Part shown: in pieces, positions 1 through 9,195 of the stretch
Layout: the number at the start of each line of letters is the position of its first letter
How positions within the stretch are numbered: the first letter of the stretch is position 1
NCBI GenBank assembly: GCA_947591045.1
Contig: CANQCV010000011.1
Location: 1 to 47,640, forward strand
Length of the DNA stretch: 47,640 nucleotides
Direction: 5' to 3'
Source: an uncultured Clostridia bacterium
Lineage (GTDB): Bacteria; Bacillota; Clostridia; TANB77; CAG-508
Translations under genes and position numbers: made by a program
The notes under the pieces: generated by a model
What the model saw: the letters and a program-made list of their open reading frames with translations, nothing else
Databases searched by the model: none
Told to the model about the DNA's origin: nothing

Positions 1-48
1 AGTTAAGTACAAAAGTAAATTTCACTTTTAACTGAATTTACTAGTCCA

Positions 49-88
49 AGAGAAAAGTCTTCTAAATCAAGGATTTTTCTCTTTTTTT
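49..88 (+). terminator. Possible intrinsic terminator at left edge
   Basis: AGAGAAAA at 49-56 can pair with TTTTCTCT at 75-82, followed by a run of T. The loop is long (18 nt), so the call is moderate. The gene it would serve lies outside the window to the left. Confidence 0.4.
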
Positions 89-187
89 ATTGAATTTTTG
101 TATTAAAATATGCTAAAATATATTTATGATAAAGAAAACTTTAAAAAAAATGCATAACAAATAAACGACTGGCTTTAAAATTTTTTT

Positions 188-1651
188 AGTAAATTCCACT
201 CGTTTTAGTTTGTAATTTTAAATTAAAACTTTACTTGGGTATGTATGTAAAATTTAATTTAAATTAATTTTTCTTTAGTAGTTTTGTATTAAGTTGAATC
301 TTGTTGGCTGGAACCTTTTCAAGATTCAACTTTTTTAATACATTTTTATCTAATAGTAATTGTGCTAAATCATAAGGTGTAGCATTGTTTAAGCTTGCTC
401 TAGTTAAGCTGTTGATATGGTTTATCATTAAGTCAACATCTTTTTGTGTAAGATTATCCATAGATGTTCCTTTAGGGATGACATATCTGATAAATTCATG
501 ATTTTTTTCTAATGCACCTTTTTGATAAGAAGCTCCTGGATTACAAAAAAATATTCTGGTTCTTCCAATACCTTCGTGGTTAAATTCTAAACTTAATGGA
601 TTGGAAAATTCAGTACCGTTGTCGGTTAAAATAACTGGAAAAGTTTTTTCAAACAACTCATTTCCTAGTATACTTTCTATCCAATTAAAAGTTTTCCTAA
701 CGGAGTCTGTTGTTTTATCATTTAAAAGAAATGCTAACATTAATTTGAAATTTCTAAATAAAAATGTAAGTAATACTTTTCCACCTTTAATTCCCTCAAC
801 AGTATCCATTTCTACAACTTGAGTATCAGGATTTTCTAAAAGGTATTTTTCGAAATCTTCATAAGTTCTGCCTTGTCTAATTAAAGTATCTTTTTTAGTA
901 GTATTTTTTTCTTTTCTTTTTGGATATCTAACACGTCTTGGTAAATCAATGTTTCTTGCAGATAATTTGTTTTGGTCAATGTAGTTATACAAAGAAGATC
1001 TAGAACATTTTAAATTTTGAGTAGCATAAATATGAGCGATAGTTTGCCCATTTTTTATCAACGGAGAAACAATGTTATCTAAATTACAAAGTTCTTCATC
1101 TGATAAATTAATACCTTGTCTAGAAACAGATAACGTATGCTTGTATTGATTAAAAGAAGGCAATGCACGATAGTAATATTTTACTAATCTGCATGGTTGC
1201 TTTGAACTACAAGAGTTACAAACATATGGAGCTTGCTTTAATGAATTACATATATCTTCTTCAAATTCTGAACAATATTTATTGCATTTACTACATTTAA
1301 AACATAACGCATTGCAATTTTTACCACAGACATATTTTTTTCTACAGGAAAATCTCTTACTGCAAAGGTTACCACATCCATTAAATCGATTAGGTTCTTT
1401 TCTTGTCCTATGTTTTTTTACTTCTTTTGATATTGTTGTTGGATCTTTAGATAAAAATTTTGCGATTTCTTTAAAGGTCATATTCTGGTTTAACGCTTGT
1501 TCAATAAAATTTCTGTCCTCTAATGTTAAGTGTTTTTGATTGGCTTCTTCCATGTTTAATACCTCCTTGTACCCAAGTAAAGTATTAAATATAATTATAG
1601 CATGTATTTTTCCAAAACTAAATTCTACTTTGCCTTTCGCTGGAATTTACT
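188..1651 (-). mobile_element. IS30-family insertion sequence
   Basis: A single transposase gene is flanked by matching inverted ends: AGTAAATTCCA at 188-198 and its complement at 1641-1651. A second, perfect 14-nt inverted repeat (ACTTTACTTGGGTA) lies further in at 228-241 and 1570-1583. The outer borders are my inference from these repeats. No convincing target duplication is visible in the T-rich flanks. The element sits just upstream of comM and reads away from it. Confidence 0.7.
264..1553 (-). CDS. IS30-family transposase
   Basis: DDE-type transposase of 429 aa that would cut and rejoin the ends of its own element. The N-terminus is a helix-turn-helix (about residues 10-45, with TFKEIAKFLSKDPTTISKEV). 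A cysteine-rich, probably zinc-binding segment follows (about 60-125). The catalytic core shows the three acidic motifs in order: VEMDTVEG, LTDNGTEFSNP and the E of GALEKNHEFIRY. A purine-rich ribosome site (AAGGAGGT) precedes the ATG. The gene is intact and contains no in-frame CGG. Length and motif order fit the IS30 family well. Confidence 0.92.
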   Translation of the reverse strand: MEEANQKHLTLEDRNFIEQALNQNMTFKEIAKFLSKDPTTISKEVKKHRTRKEPNRFNGCGNLCSKRFSCRKKYVCGKNCNALCFKCSKCNKYCSEFEEDICNSLKQAPYVCNSCSSKQPCRLVKYYYRALPSFNQYKHTLSVSRQGINLSDEELCNLDNIVSPLIKNGQTIAHIYATQNLKCSRSSLYNYIDQNKLSARNIDLPRRVRYPKRKEKNTTKKDTLIRQGRTYEDFEKYLLENPDTQVVEMDTVEGIKGGKVLLTFLFRNFKLMLAFLLNDKTTDSVRKTFNWIESILGNELFEKTFPVILTDNGTEFSNPLSLEFNHEGIGRTRIFFCNPGASYQKGALEKNHEFIRYVIPKGTSMDNLTQKDVDLMINHINSLTRASLNNATPYDLAQLLLDKNVLKKLNLEKVPANKIQLNTKLLKKN

Positions 1652-1814
1652 TTTAAATTTAAACATGCCTTTTTATTTTATATAAAACTATTTACAAAAT
1701 ATGTAAGATGTGATATAAAAAATTATAAGATTTTCAAAAAATATTTTTTCAAAGAAATTTTAATTCTTAAAAAATTCCAAAAAACAAAAAATAATAGAAA
1801 GAAGGTAGATAAAA

Positions 1815-3353
1815 ATGTTATCTATTGTAAAAAGTATGTCTCTTATAGGCTTAAATGGCTATTTGATAGATGTACAAGTAGATGTGTCAGCAGGAATTCC
1901 AAGTTGGGATGTAGTAGGACTTCCAGATATTAGTGTAAAGGAATCAAAAGAAAGAGTACGAACAGCTATAAAAAATGCAGGGTTTAATATGCAAAGTAGA
2001 AAAATTACAATTAACTTAGCACCTGCAGATATAAAAAAAGAAGGTTCTTTTTTTGACTTGCCAATAGCTGTGGGAATTTTGGTGTGTAGTGGAAATATAA
2101 AACAAGAAAGTATAGAAGATACAGTTTTTATAGGAGAATTATCATTAGATGGAAAATTAAATAAAGTAAATGGAATATTACCAATATGTATAGAGGCAAA
2201 AAAATTAAATATAAAAAGAATTATATTGCCAATAGAAAATGTAAAAGAAGCAGCGGTTGTAAAAGGAATTGAAGTAATAGGTTTACATTGTTTAGAAGAA
2301 ATCGTTGAATATTTAAATGGGAACTTAACAGTATATCCTAGTAAAATAAATGCAGAAGAACTATTTAAAAATGCACATACATACAAATTTGATTTTTCAG
2401 AAGTAAAAGGACAAGAAAATATAAAAAGAGCTATAGAAGTAGCAGCAGCGGGAGGTCATAACATACTACTTATACGGCACACCACGGCTCTGGAAAAACA
2501 ATGATGGCAAGAAGAATACCAAGTATATTACCAGATTTAACTTTTGAAGAATCGTTAGAAACAACTAAAATACATAGTATAGCAGGAAAAATAAATAATG
2601 ATAACTCATTAATAATTACAAGACCATTTAGAGCCCCACATCATACTGTATCAGAAACATCATTAGTAGGAGGCGGCAGAATACCAAAACCACGGAGAAA
2701 TTAGCTTAGCACACAATGGGGTACTCTTTTTAGATGAATTACCAGAATTTAACAAAAATACTTTGGAAGTATTAAGAGGACCTATAGAAGATAAAGTAGT
2801 TACAATATCACGAATAAATGCAAGTTTAACATATCCATGTAATTTTATGTTTGTTGCGTCTATGAACCCGTGTCCTTGTGGCTTTTATGGCTCACAAGAA
2901 AAAGAATGTACATGCTCTCCTTCTAGTATTTCAAAATATATTGGAAAAATTAGCGGTCCATTATTAGATAGAATTGATATACAAGTTGAAGTGACACCTG
3001 TAAAATATCAAAAATTAGAAGAAAGTAAAAAAATAGAAACATCACAGGAAATTAGAAACAGAGTAAATATGGCAAGGAAATTGCAACAAGAAAGGTATAA
3101 GGAAGAATCAATATATACTAATTCACAACTAACACCAAAATTAATAGAAAGATATTGCAAAATAGATGAAAAAGGAAAAGAAATCTTAGAATTAGCATTT
3201 AATAAACTAGGACTATCTGCAAGAGCATATGGAAGAATTTTAAAAGTAGCAAGAACTATTGCTGACCTTGAAAATAGTGATAACATACAAACAAACCACA
3301 TTGCAGAGGCCATACAATATAGAAGTTTAGATAAAAAATATTGGAAGAATTGA
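1815..3353 (+). CDS. comM: YifB/ComM-family Mg-chelatase-like AAA+ ATPase, read through three CGG frameshift sites
   Basis: Predicted hexameric AAA+ helicase. ComM promotes branch migration during natural transformation in Gram-negative bacteria; Firmicute YifB roles are less clear. The N-terminal lon-protease-like fold covers about residues 1-190. The Walker A motif is GTPGSGKT at 221-228, followed by the RPFRAPHHT motif, Walker B VLFLDE, and the Mg-chelatase C-terminal region. A conventional reading stops after 229 codons. Skipping one C at each in-frame CGG (2475, 2485, 2693) gives a continuous 511-aa protein of normal family length, with Gly221, Gly224 and Gly293 restored. All three glycines are conserved in the family, two of them in the P-loop. 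AGAAGG precedes the ATG. It forms an operon with dprA and yraN. Confidence 0.92.
2475..2478 (+). other. CGG +1 frameshift site in comM (1 of 3)
   Basis: Context ATA-CGGC-ACA. Reading CGGC as one glycine gives I-G-T of the Walker A loop; triplet reading gives a short out-of-frame tail that stops at 2504. Confidence 0.9.
2485..2488 (+). other. CGG +1 frameshift site in comM (2 of 3)
   Basis: Context CCA-CGGC-TCT. It is in frame only after the first site has been skipped and yields P-G-S of GTPGSGKT. The two sites are 10 nt apart inside one P-loop. Confidence 0.9.
2693..2696 (+). other. CGG +1 frameshift site in comM (3 of 3)
   Basis: Context CCA-CGGA-GAA. Skipping the C gives the family motif [15 protein letters not shown]; triplet reading reaches TAG at 2702. 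Confidence 0.9.
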
Positions 3354-3361
3354 GGAGAAAA

Positions 3362-4238
3362 ATGAAAATAATTAAAATAGATGATAAAAATTATCCCAAA
3401 AAATTACGAGATATAAAAAATCCACCTGAAAAATTATATGTGTTGGGAAACGAAAATTTATTAAATAATAATTGTATAGCTATAGTAGGATCCCGAAAAT
3501 GTAGTGAATATGGGATAAAATACACAAAAAAATTTGCAAAAGCTTTAGCAGAAGAAAACATTACAATTATAAGTGGATTAGCATTAGGGATAGATGGAAT
3601 TGCACATGAGTCATCAAAAAAATTGCCACGGAAAAACAATAGCGGTAATAGGCTGTGGCTTTAATCACATATATCCAGAAGAACATCAAGAACTTTTTAA
3701 TTCAATACTAGAAGAAAATGGTTGTATCATTTCAGAATATGAAGAAGATAAAGAAGTAGACATGAAAAGTTTTCCACAAAGAAATAGAATTATTAGTGGT
3801 ATAGCAAAAGGAATTCTTGTAATTGAGGCAAGAAATAGAAGTGGTAGCACAATTACTGGTAGACTTGGACTAGAGCAAAATAAGCCTGTATTTTGCTTGC
3901 CAAGAGATATTGAAAATAAAATGGGAGCAGGAACTAATGAATTAATAAAAAGAGGCGCTAAACTTGTTACAACTCCAGAAGATATTTTAGAAATGTTTGG
4001 AATCATACACGAAAAAAAGATAAAAATTACAGGTTACAAAAAAGAAGAAGTAAACTTGTCCAATATTCCAGAAGAATGCATAAAATTATATAAATTAATA
4101 ACATATACACCACAAAGTATACAAAATCTTTCAAGGAAAAGTGGACTACAAGTACCAGAAGTTATGCAAAAATTAATGATGTTAGAACTTCAAGGCTATA
4201 TAAAAAATATACCTGGAAATTACTATATAAGAACTTAA
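3362..4238 (+). CDS. dprA: DNA-processing protein DprA/Smf, one CGG frameshift site
   Basis: DprA binds incoming single-stranded DNA and loads RecA during transformation. The Rossmann-like core shows GSRKCSEYG, SGLALGIDGIAHE and GKTIAVIGCGFNHIYP. A C-terminal winged-helix-like region covers about residues 225-291. The start ATG at 3362 lies 8 nt after the comM stop and has a GAGGAG ribosome site; an upstream in-frame TTG at 3341 would overlap comM and is less likely. Triplet reading ends after 100 codons. Skipping the C of the in-frame CGG at 3629 gives 291 aa with Gly90 in the conserved GKTIAV motif. It is co-transcribed with comM and yraN, a common clostridial arrangement. Confidence 0.92.
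3629..3632 (+). other. CGG +1 frameshift site in dprA
   Basis: Context CCA-CGGA-AAA. CGGA read as glycine restores P-GKTIAVIGCG; triplet reading stops at 3664. Confidence 0.9.
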
Positions 4239-4254
4239 AATCAAAGGGGAAAAT

Positions 4255-4611
4255 ATGTATAAAAGACATATCATAGGAATGCAAGGCGAGAAATTTGCCA
4301 CAAATTATCTCTTAAGTATAGGATACAAAATATTAGAAAGAAATTTTAGCTGTAAACAAGGAGAAATTGATATTATAGCAAAAGATAATGAAGAAATTGT
4401 ATTTATAGAAGTAAAAACAAGAACAAATGCAAAATATGGAAACCCTATAGATTCAGTCACTTTTTATAAACAAAACCACTTAATTAAAACCATAAAATAC
4501 TATTTGTATGCAAAAAAGTTAGAAAATGCATTTATCAGAATAGATATTATAGAAATATATATAAATTGCAATAAATATTCTATTAACCACATAAAAAATG
4601 TAACAATATAA
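4255..4611 (+). CDS. yraN: YraN/UPF0102 family nuclease-fold protein
   Basis: A 118-aa protein of the UPF0102 family, which has a PD-(D/E)xK-type nuclease fold; its cellular role is not settled. Visible family signature: GEKFATNYLLSIGYKILERN, then QGEIDIIAKD and EIVFIEVKTRTN, carrying the E-D-ExK residues expected of the nuclease core. AAAGGGGAAA lies just upstream of the ATG. It starts 16 nt after dprA, so it is the third gene of the comM-dprA-yraN operon. Length is normal. Confidence 0.9.
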   Translation: MYKRHIIGMQGEKFATNYLLSIGYKILERNFSCKQGEIDIIAKDNEEIVFIEVKTRTNAKYGNPIDSVTFYKQNHLIKTIKYYLYAKKLENAFIRIDIIEIYINCNKYSINHIKNVTI

Positions 4612-4626
4612 AAAATAAAAAAATAC

Positions 4627-4655
4627 TTGTCTAAATAAATTTATTATGATATAGT
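4627..4655 (+). promoter_or_regulatory. Promoter for the two-component system
   Basis: TTGTCT at 4627-4632 and TATAGT at 4650-4655 with a 17-nt spacer, about 70 nt upstream of the response regulator start. Sigma-70-type inference from sequence only. Confidence 0.55.
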
Positions 4656-4727
4656 AAAGGCAAAGTAAAAAAGTTTTAATATAGTAAATCCGTAAGAAAA
4701 TGTCTGAAATAGAAAGGCGGGGTTTTT

Positions 4728-5490
4728 GTGGAAGACAATAGTGAAGATTCTAAAAAAACAATATTAATCGTAGATGACGAAAAACCAATTGTAGATATAC
4801 TAGTATATAATCTTCAAAAAGAAGGGTATAACACATTGGAAGCAAATGATGGAGAAGAGGCAATTAAGATAGCATTTGAAAAAAAACCAGATTTAATTTT
4901 ATTAGACATAATGCTGCCTAAAGTAGACGGTCTAACCGTGTGTAAAAAAATAAGAAATACACTTAATATGCCAATTATAATGATTTCTGCAAAAGACGAG
5001 GAGATAGACAAAATATTAGGACTAGAATTAGGAGCAGACGATTATATTACAAAACCATTTAGTGTAAGAGAATTAGTAGCTAGAGTAAAGGCAAATTTAA
5101 GAAAAGCAGAGGCGGTAGCAAATTCTACACAAAATGACGAACTATCTGACCCTCAAAGAAAGGATAAATCTAACCGGTGAAAATGACCATATTATCGAAA
5201 TAGGAGACCTATTATTAAATTTAGATAAATTTGAAGTTAGAGTTAGAGGACAAGTTATAGATTTAACTTTAAGAGAATTCGAGGTTATAAAATATTTAGC
5301 AAATCAACCGGGACAAGTTGTAACAAGAGAGGCATTACTAGAAAAAGTATGGGGATATGAATATTATGGAGATATTAGAACAGTAGATGTAACAATTAGA
5401 AGAATTAGAGAAAAAATAGAAAATGATACTTCAAGTCCAAAAATATTAATTACAAAAAGAGGAGTAGGTTACTACTTATCATCAAAATAG
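4728..5490 (+). CDS. OmpR/PhoB-family response regulator, one CGG frameshift site in the linker
   Basis: DNA-binding response regulator, probably partnered by the histidine kinase directly downstream. The receiver domain (about residues 10-125) has the acidic pair in VDDEKP, the phospho-acceptor Asp in LLDIMLP, the Ser in MISAKD and the Lys in TKPFS. A winged-helix domain (about 160-253) ends in [15 protein letters not shown] and GVGYYL. The start is GTG at 4728 after AAGGCGGGG. Triplet reading stops at codon 150, leaving a receiver alone. Skipping the C at 5175 gives 253 aa, a normal PhoB-type length, with the glycine in the interdomain linker. Which stimulus it answers cannot be told. Confidence 0.9.
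5175..5178 (+). other. CGG +1 frameshift site in the response regulator
   Basis: Context AAC-CGGT-GAA. The TGA overlapping the site (5178-5180) is the next triplet in the unshifted frame. CGGT read as glycine joins receiver and DNA-binding domains. Confidence 0.85.
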
Positions 5491-5497
5491 ATAAAAG

Positions 5498-5536
5498 ACC
5501 GTAGAGTAGCATAAATATAATATTCTACGGTTTTTT
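5498..5536 (+). terminator. Intrinsic terminator or attenuator between regulator and kinase genes
   Basis: ACCGTAGAGTA (from 5498) pairs with TATTCTACGGT (ending at 5531, one G-U pair), followed by six T. It lies in the 67-nt gap inside what looks like one operon, so it may reduce kinase expression relative to the regulator. Confidence 0.75.
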
Positions 5537-5557
5537 ATCTGTTATAGGAGAATAATC

Positions 5558-6985
5558 ATGAATAAAAATATACAAGAAAAAATTGTTTATATATTCTTTA
5601 TACTAGGAATTCTATTAATAGTATGTTTTGGTGTAATTCAATTAAAAATGCTACAAAATATAGAAAATGTAAGTCAAAATCAATTAGAAGTTATTAACCA
5701 AATCAATGTCCAAAAAAGTCAAATAAAATTTATTATTATTATTTCAGTTGTAGCATATACTATTATTTCATTGCTAATTGGCTTTTTTGTAACAAAAGCA
5801 TTAGTATCACCAATGAAGAAACTAATTCAAAATGCAGAAAAAATTGCATCTGGAGAAAATATTGAATTTGAAAAAGTACAAAAAAATAGCAGTGGAGTAA
5901 AAGATTTAACAAATGCATTTACAATAATGACAACAGAATTAAAACAAAAATTTAATGAAGTAAATAGACAAAAAAGACAAATAGAAACAATTTTGTTACA
6001 TATGACAGATGGAATTATTGCATTTGATATGGATGGAGAAATTATCCATATAAACCCAGCAGCAAAACAGTTATTAAACATTACAGATAGAGAAAACAAT
6101 TTTGAAAAAATCTTTAAAAAATTAAAAATCGATATTAATTTGGAAAAAATTATTTATCTTGAAAATTGGACATCATCAGAGCAAAGAAAAAACATAGGAG
6201 AAAAATATGTTAATATATTGTTTGCACCTTTTCAAGATGAAAATGATAGACCGATAGGCGTTATAGCTGTAATACAGGATATTACGGAACATGTTAAACT
6301 AGATAACATGCGTAAGGAATTTGTGGCAGATGTGTCACATGAATTAAAAACACCAATTACTTCTATTATGGGATATGCAGATACTTTACTAGAAGGGGAA
6401 TATGACAAGGATACACAGAATAAATTTTTAGGAGTAATTGCAGCAGAGGCAAGAAGAATGGCACAACTTGTAACAGATTTGCTTACACTATCTAGATATG
6501 ATAATAAAAAGATAAAACAAGAAGAAACAGAATTTGACTTAGGTGATTTAGTAAAAAAATGCCAAGAAAAACTAAAATTCGAAATCGAAAAGAAAAATCA
6601 CAATATGGAATGTTTTGTAACAGCAAGCGTTCCACCAATACAAGCAGATAAATATGGAATAGAAAGAGTTGTATTAAATATATTATCAAATGCAATAAAA
6701 TATACGCCACAAAATGGAAGTATAAAAGTATATGTAGGATTTGTATATAATGATGCATATATAAAAGTAATAGATAATGGAATAGGAATTCCAGAAAAAG
6801 ATTTAGGAAGAATATTTGAAAGATTCTATAGAGTTGATAAAGCGCGTACAAGAGAAATGGGAGGTACAGGACTTGGACTTTCTATTGCAAAAGAAATTTT
6901 AGACCAAAACAAAGGAAGTATAGATATAAAAAGTGAAGTAGGAAAAGGAACAGAAGTGGTTATTCGTTTGCCAGCAAAAAAATAA
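5558..6985 (+). CDS. Membrane sensor histidine kinase (PhoR/WalK-like)
   Basis: A 475-aa sensor kinase expected to phosphorylate the adjacent response regulator. Two membrane helices (about residues 9-30 and 54-78) frame a very short extracellular loop. They are followed by a HAMP segment (about 78-130), a PAS domain (about 140-235) with IIAFDMDGEIIHINPAA, and a HisKA domain with His261 in DVSHELKTPITS. The ATPase domain has the N box NILSNAIKYTP and the G boxes DNGIGIP and GGTGLGLSIAKEI. The small external loop suggests sensing in or near the membrane or through PAS. AGGAGAA precedes the ATG. No in-frame CGG. Confidence 0.92.
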   Translation: MNKNIQEKIVYIFFILGILLIVCFGVIQLKMLQNIENVSQNQLEVINQINVQKSQIKFIIIISVVAYTIISLLIGFFVTKALVSPMKKLIQNAEKIASGENIEFEKVQKNSSGVKDLTNAFTIMTTELKQKFNEVNRQKRQIETILLHMTDGIIAFDMDGEIIHINPAAKQLLNITDRENNFEKIFKKLKIDINLEKIIYLENWTSSEQRKNIGEKYVNILFAPFQDENDRPIGVIAVIQDITEHVKLDNMRKEFVADVSHELKTPITSIMGYADTLLEGEYDKDTQNKFLGVIAAEARRMAQLVTDLLTLSRYDNKKIKQEETEFDLGDLVKKCQEKLKFEIEKKNHNMECFVTASVPPIQADKYGIERVVLNILSNAIKYTPQNGSIKVYVGFVYNDAYIKVIDNGIGIPEKDLGRIFERFYRVDKARTREMGGTGLGLSIAKEILDQNKGSIDIKSEVGKGTEVVIRLPAKK

Positions 6986-7061
6986 AATACAGTTATAATA
7001 CTAACTAAAAGCAGGCAAAATAATATACTAAAATATTAATAAAAAGGAGGTTTTCTATTAT

Positions 7062-7646
7062 ATGGATAACAGTTTAGTAGAAATTAGATGGCATGGTAGA
7101 GGTGGCCAAGGTGCAAAAACAGCATCATTGCTACTTGCTGATGCAGCTTTTAACACAGGAAAATATATTCAAGGATTCCCTGAATATGGCCCAGAAAGAA
7201 TGGGAGCACCAATTACAGCATATAACAGAATTAGTGATAATCCAATTCGTATACATAGTAATATATACGAACCTGATTATGTTGTTGTTGTAGACGATAC
7301 TCTATTAGAAAGTGTTGATGTAACAGCAGGGCTAAAAGAAACAGGAGCAATTGTAATTAATACAACCAAAGATGCTAAATATTTAAGAGATGCATTAAAA
7401 GGATACAAAGGAAAAATTTATACAATTGATGCAAGAAAGGTATCAATGGAAACATTAGGAAAATATTTCCCAAATACACCAATGCTTGCAGCAATAGTAA
7501 AAGTAAGCGGAATTATGGAAGATAAGGTATTTTTAGAAGACATGCAAGGCTCATTTAAGCATAAATTTGCAAAAAAGCCAGAAGTAATAGAGGGAAACAT
7601 GAAAGCACTAGAATTAGCCTTAACATCTATAAAAGAAATATCTTAA
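7062..7646 (+). CDS. porG: Pyruvate:ferredoxin oxidoreductase, gamma subunit
   Basis: Gamma subunit (194 aa) of a four-subunit 2-oxoacid:ferredoxin oxidoreductase, which oxidatively decarboxylates pyruvate to acetyl-CoA and reduces ferredoxin in the cytoplasm. Family motifs: RWHGRGGQGAKTAS near the N-terminus, then FPEYGPERMGAPI. An AAAAAGGAGG ribosome site lies upstream of the ATG. It is the first gene of porG-porD-porA-porB, an order known from anaerobes with the heterotetrameric enzyme. Pyruvate is the likely substrate, but other 2-oxoacids cannot be excluded from sequence alone. Confidence 0.9.
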   Translation: MDNSLVEIRWHGRGGQGAKTASLLLADAAFNTGKYIQGFPEYGPERMGAPITAYNRISDNPIRIHSNIYEPDYVVVVDDTLLESVDVTAGLKETGAIVINTTKDAKYLRDALKGYKGKIYTIDARKVSMETLGKYFPNTPMLAAIVKVSGIMEDKVFLEDMQGSFKHKFAKKPEVIEGNMKALELALTSIKEIS

Positions 7647-7671
7647 AAATATAAGTATAGGGAGGTAAAAA

Positions 7672-7971
7672 ATGACAAATATAGATAAAGATACACCAGC
7701 AAGTAAGCTTACAATTGGTGGAAACATTTATGATGCTGGTAACGCCAGAGAATTTAAAACAGGAGATTGGAGAAGTGTTAAACCAATTTACATATCAGAA
7801 AAATGTACACAATGTGGCTTATGTTTTCCAGTATGCCCTGATGATGCAATACCAGTAGGAAAAGATCAAAAAAGAACAGATTTTGATTATGACTATTGCA
7901 AAGGATGTGGAGTATGTGCAAAAGTATGTCCATTTAATGCAATTGAAATGAAAACTGAAGGTGAAGATTAA
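7672..7971 (+). CDS. porD: Pyruvate:ferredoxin oxidoreductase, delta (ferredoxin-like) subunit
   Basis: A 99-aa electron-transfer subunit carrying two [4Fe-4S] cluster motifs: CTQCGLCFPVCPDDAIP and CKGCGVCAKVCPFNAIE. It passes electrons from the TPP-containing beta subunit to free ferredoxin. The N-terminal segment including WRSVKPIYISEKC is typical of delta subunits. It follows the gamma gene by 25 nt with a GGGAGG ribosome site, so it is part of the same operon. Confidence 0.93.
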   Translation: MTNIDKDTPASKLTIGGNIYDAGNAREFKTGDWRSVKPIYISEKCTQCGLCFPVCPDDAIPVGKDQKRTDFDYDYCKGCGVCAKVCPFNAIEMKTEGED

Positions 7972-8006
7972 TAAATAAAAATATAATTGTATATAGGAGG
8001 AATAAA

Positions 8007-9191
8007 ATGAGTATAAGAGAACGCTTAAGTGGAAATGAGGCTGCTGCAACTGCTATGAAACAAATTAATCCAGATGTTGTTGCTGCATTTCCAATTACAC
8101 CATCAACAGAAATACCACAATATTTTTCTACATTTGTAAGTAATGGCACAGTGGATACAGAATTTGTTGCAGTAGAAAGTGAGCATAGTGCTATGAGTGC
8201 TTGTATAGGAGCAGAGGCAGCAGGAGCAAGGGCTATGACAGCAACATCAGCAAATGGACTTTCTTTAATGTGGGAAATGATATATATTGCATCAAGTTTA
8301 AGATTACCAATTGTTATGTCATTAGTAAATCGTGCAGTATCAGGACCATTAAACATACATAATGATCATTCAGATGCTATGGGAGTACGCGATAGCGGAT
8401 GGCTTATGTTATTTTCAGAAAATAACCAAGAGGCATATGATAACTTAATTATGGCACATAGGATAGCAGAACATAAAGATGTATTATTACCACTTATGAT
8501 ATGCCAAGATGGCTTTATAACATCACATTCAATAGAAAATATAGAATTAATTGAAGACGAAAATGTAAAAAGTTTTGTTGGAAAATATGAGCCAAAACAT
8601 TATTTGTTAAATGATAAAGAGCCTATGGCCGTAGGACCAATGGACTTACAAGCATATTTATTTGAACATAAATATCAACAAGCAGAGGCAATGAAAAATG
8701 CAAAAAAAGTAATTTTAGAAGTTGCAAAAGATTTTGAAAAAATGACAGGAAGAAAATATGGACTATTTGAGGAATATAAGCTAGAAGATGCAGAAATGGC
8801 AATAGTTTGTATGAACTCTACTGCAGGAACAACAAAAGATGTTGTAGACCATTTAAGACAAAAAGGAATTAAGGCAGGAATGCTAAAAGTAAGAGTATAT
8901 AGACCATTCCCAGCAGAAGAAATCGCAAAAGCACTTTCTAATGTAAAAGCTGTTGCAGTGTTAGATAAATCAGATTCATTAAATGGTGCAGGAGGTGCTT
9001 TATTTGAAGATGTAACAAGCGGAATGTACATAAACGGAAATACTGCAAAAGTGGTAAGTTATGTTTATGGAATTGGTGGAAGAGATACAACTGCAAAAGA
9101 AATAGAATCAGTATATCATGATTTAGAAGATATTATAAAATCAAATAAAGTAGATAATCCATATAGATATCTTGGATTAAGAAAGGAGTAA
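8007..9191 (+). CDS. porA: Pyruvate:ferredoxin oxidoreductase, alpha subunit
   Basis: A 394-aa alpha subunit containing the pyrimidine-binding/transketolase-like region. N-terminal family features: LSGNEAAATAMKQINPDVV, AAFPITPSTEIPQ, and VESEHSAMSACIGAEAAGAR, which includes the Glu typical of the cofactor-binding side, followed by the core segment ATSANGLSLMWE. A C-terminal subdomain carries VLDKSDSLNGAGGALFEDV. A perfect AGGAGG ribosome site precedes the ATG. The beta gene starts 4 nt after its stop, suggesting translational coupling. Confidence 0.93.
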   Translation: MSIRERLSGNEAAATAMKQINPDVVAAFPITPSTEIPQYFSTFVSNGTVDTEFVAVESEHSAMSACIGAEAAGARAMTATSANGLSLMWEMIYIASSLRLPIVMSLVNRAVSGPLNIHNDHSDAMGVRDSGWLMLFSENNQEAYDNLIMAHRIAEHKDVLLPLMICQDGFITSHSIENIELIEDENVKSFVGKYEPKHYLLNDKEPMAVGPMDLQAYLFEHKYQQAEAMKNAKKVILEVAKDFEKMTGRKYGLFEEYKLEDAEMAIVCMNSTAGTTKDVVDHLRQKGIKAGMLKVRVYRPFPAEEIAKALSNVKAVAVLDKSDSLNGAGGALFEDVTSGMYINGNTAKVVSYVYGIGGRDTTAKEIESVYHDLEDIIKSNKVDNPYRYLGLRKE

Positions 9192-9195
9192 GACC

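Noticed and set aside
264..1553. IS30 transposase as cause of the frameshifts
   Set aside because: The element is intact and local; the frameshift sites are distant, lack IS footprints and involve one base only.
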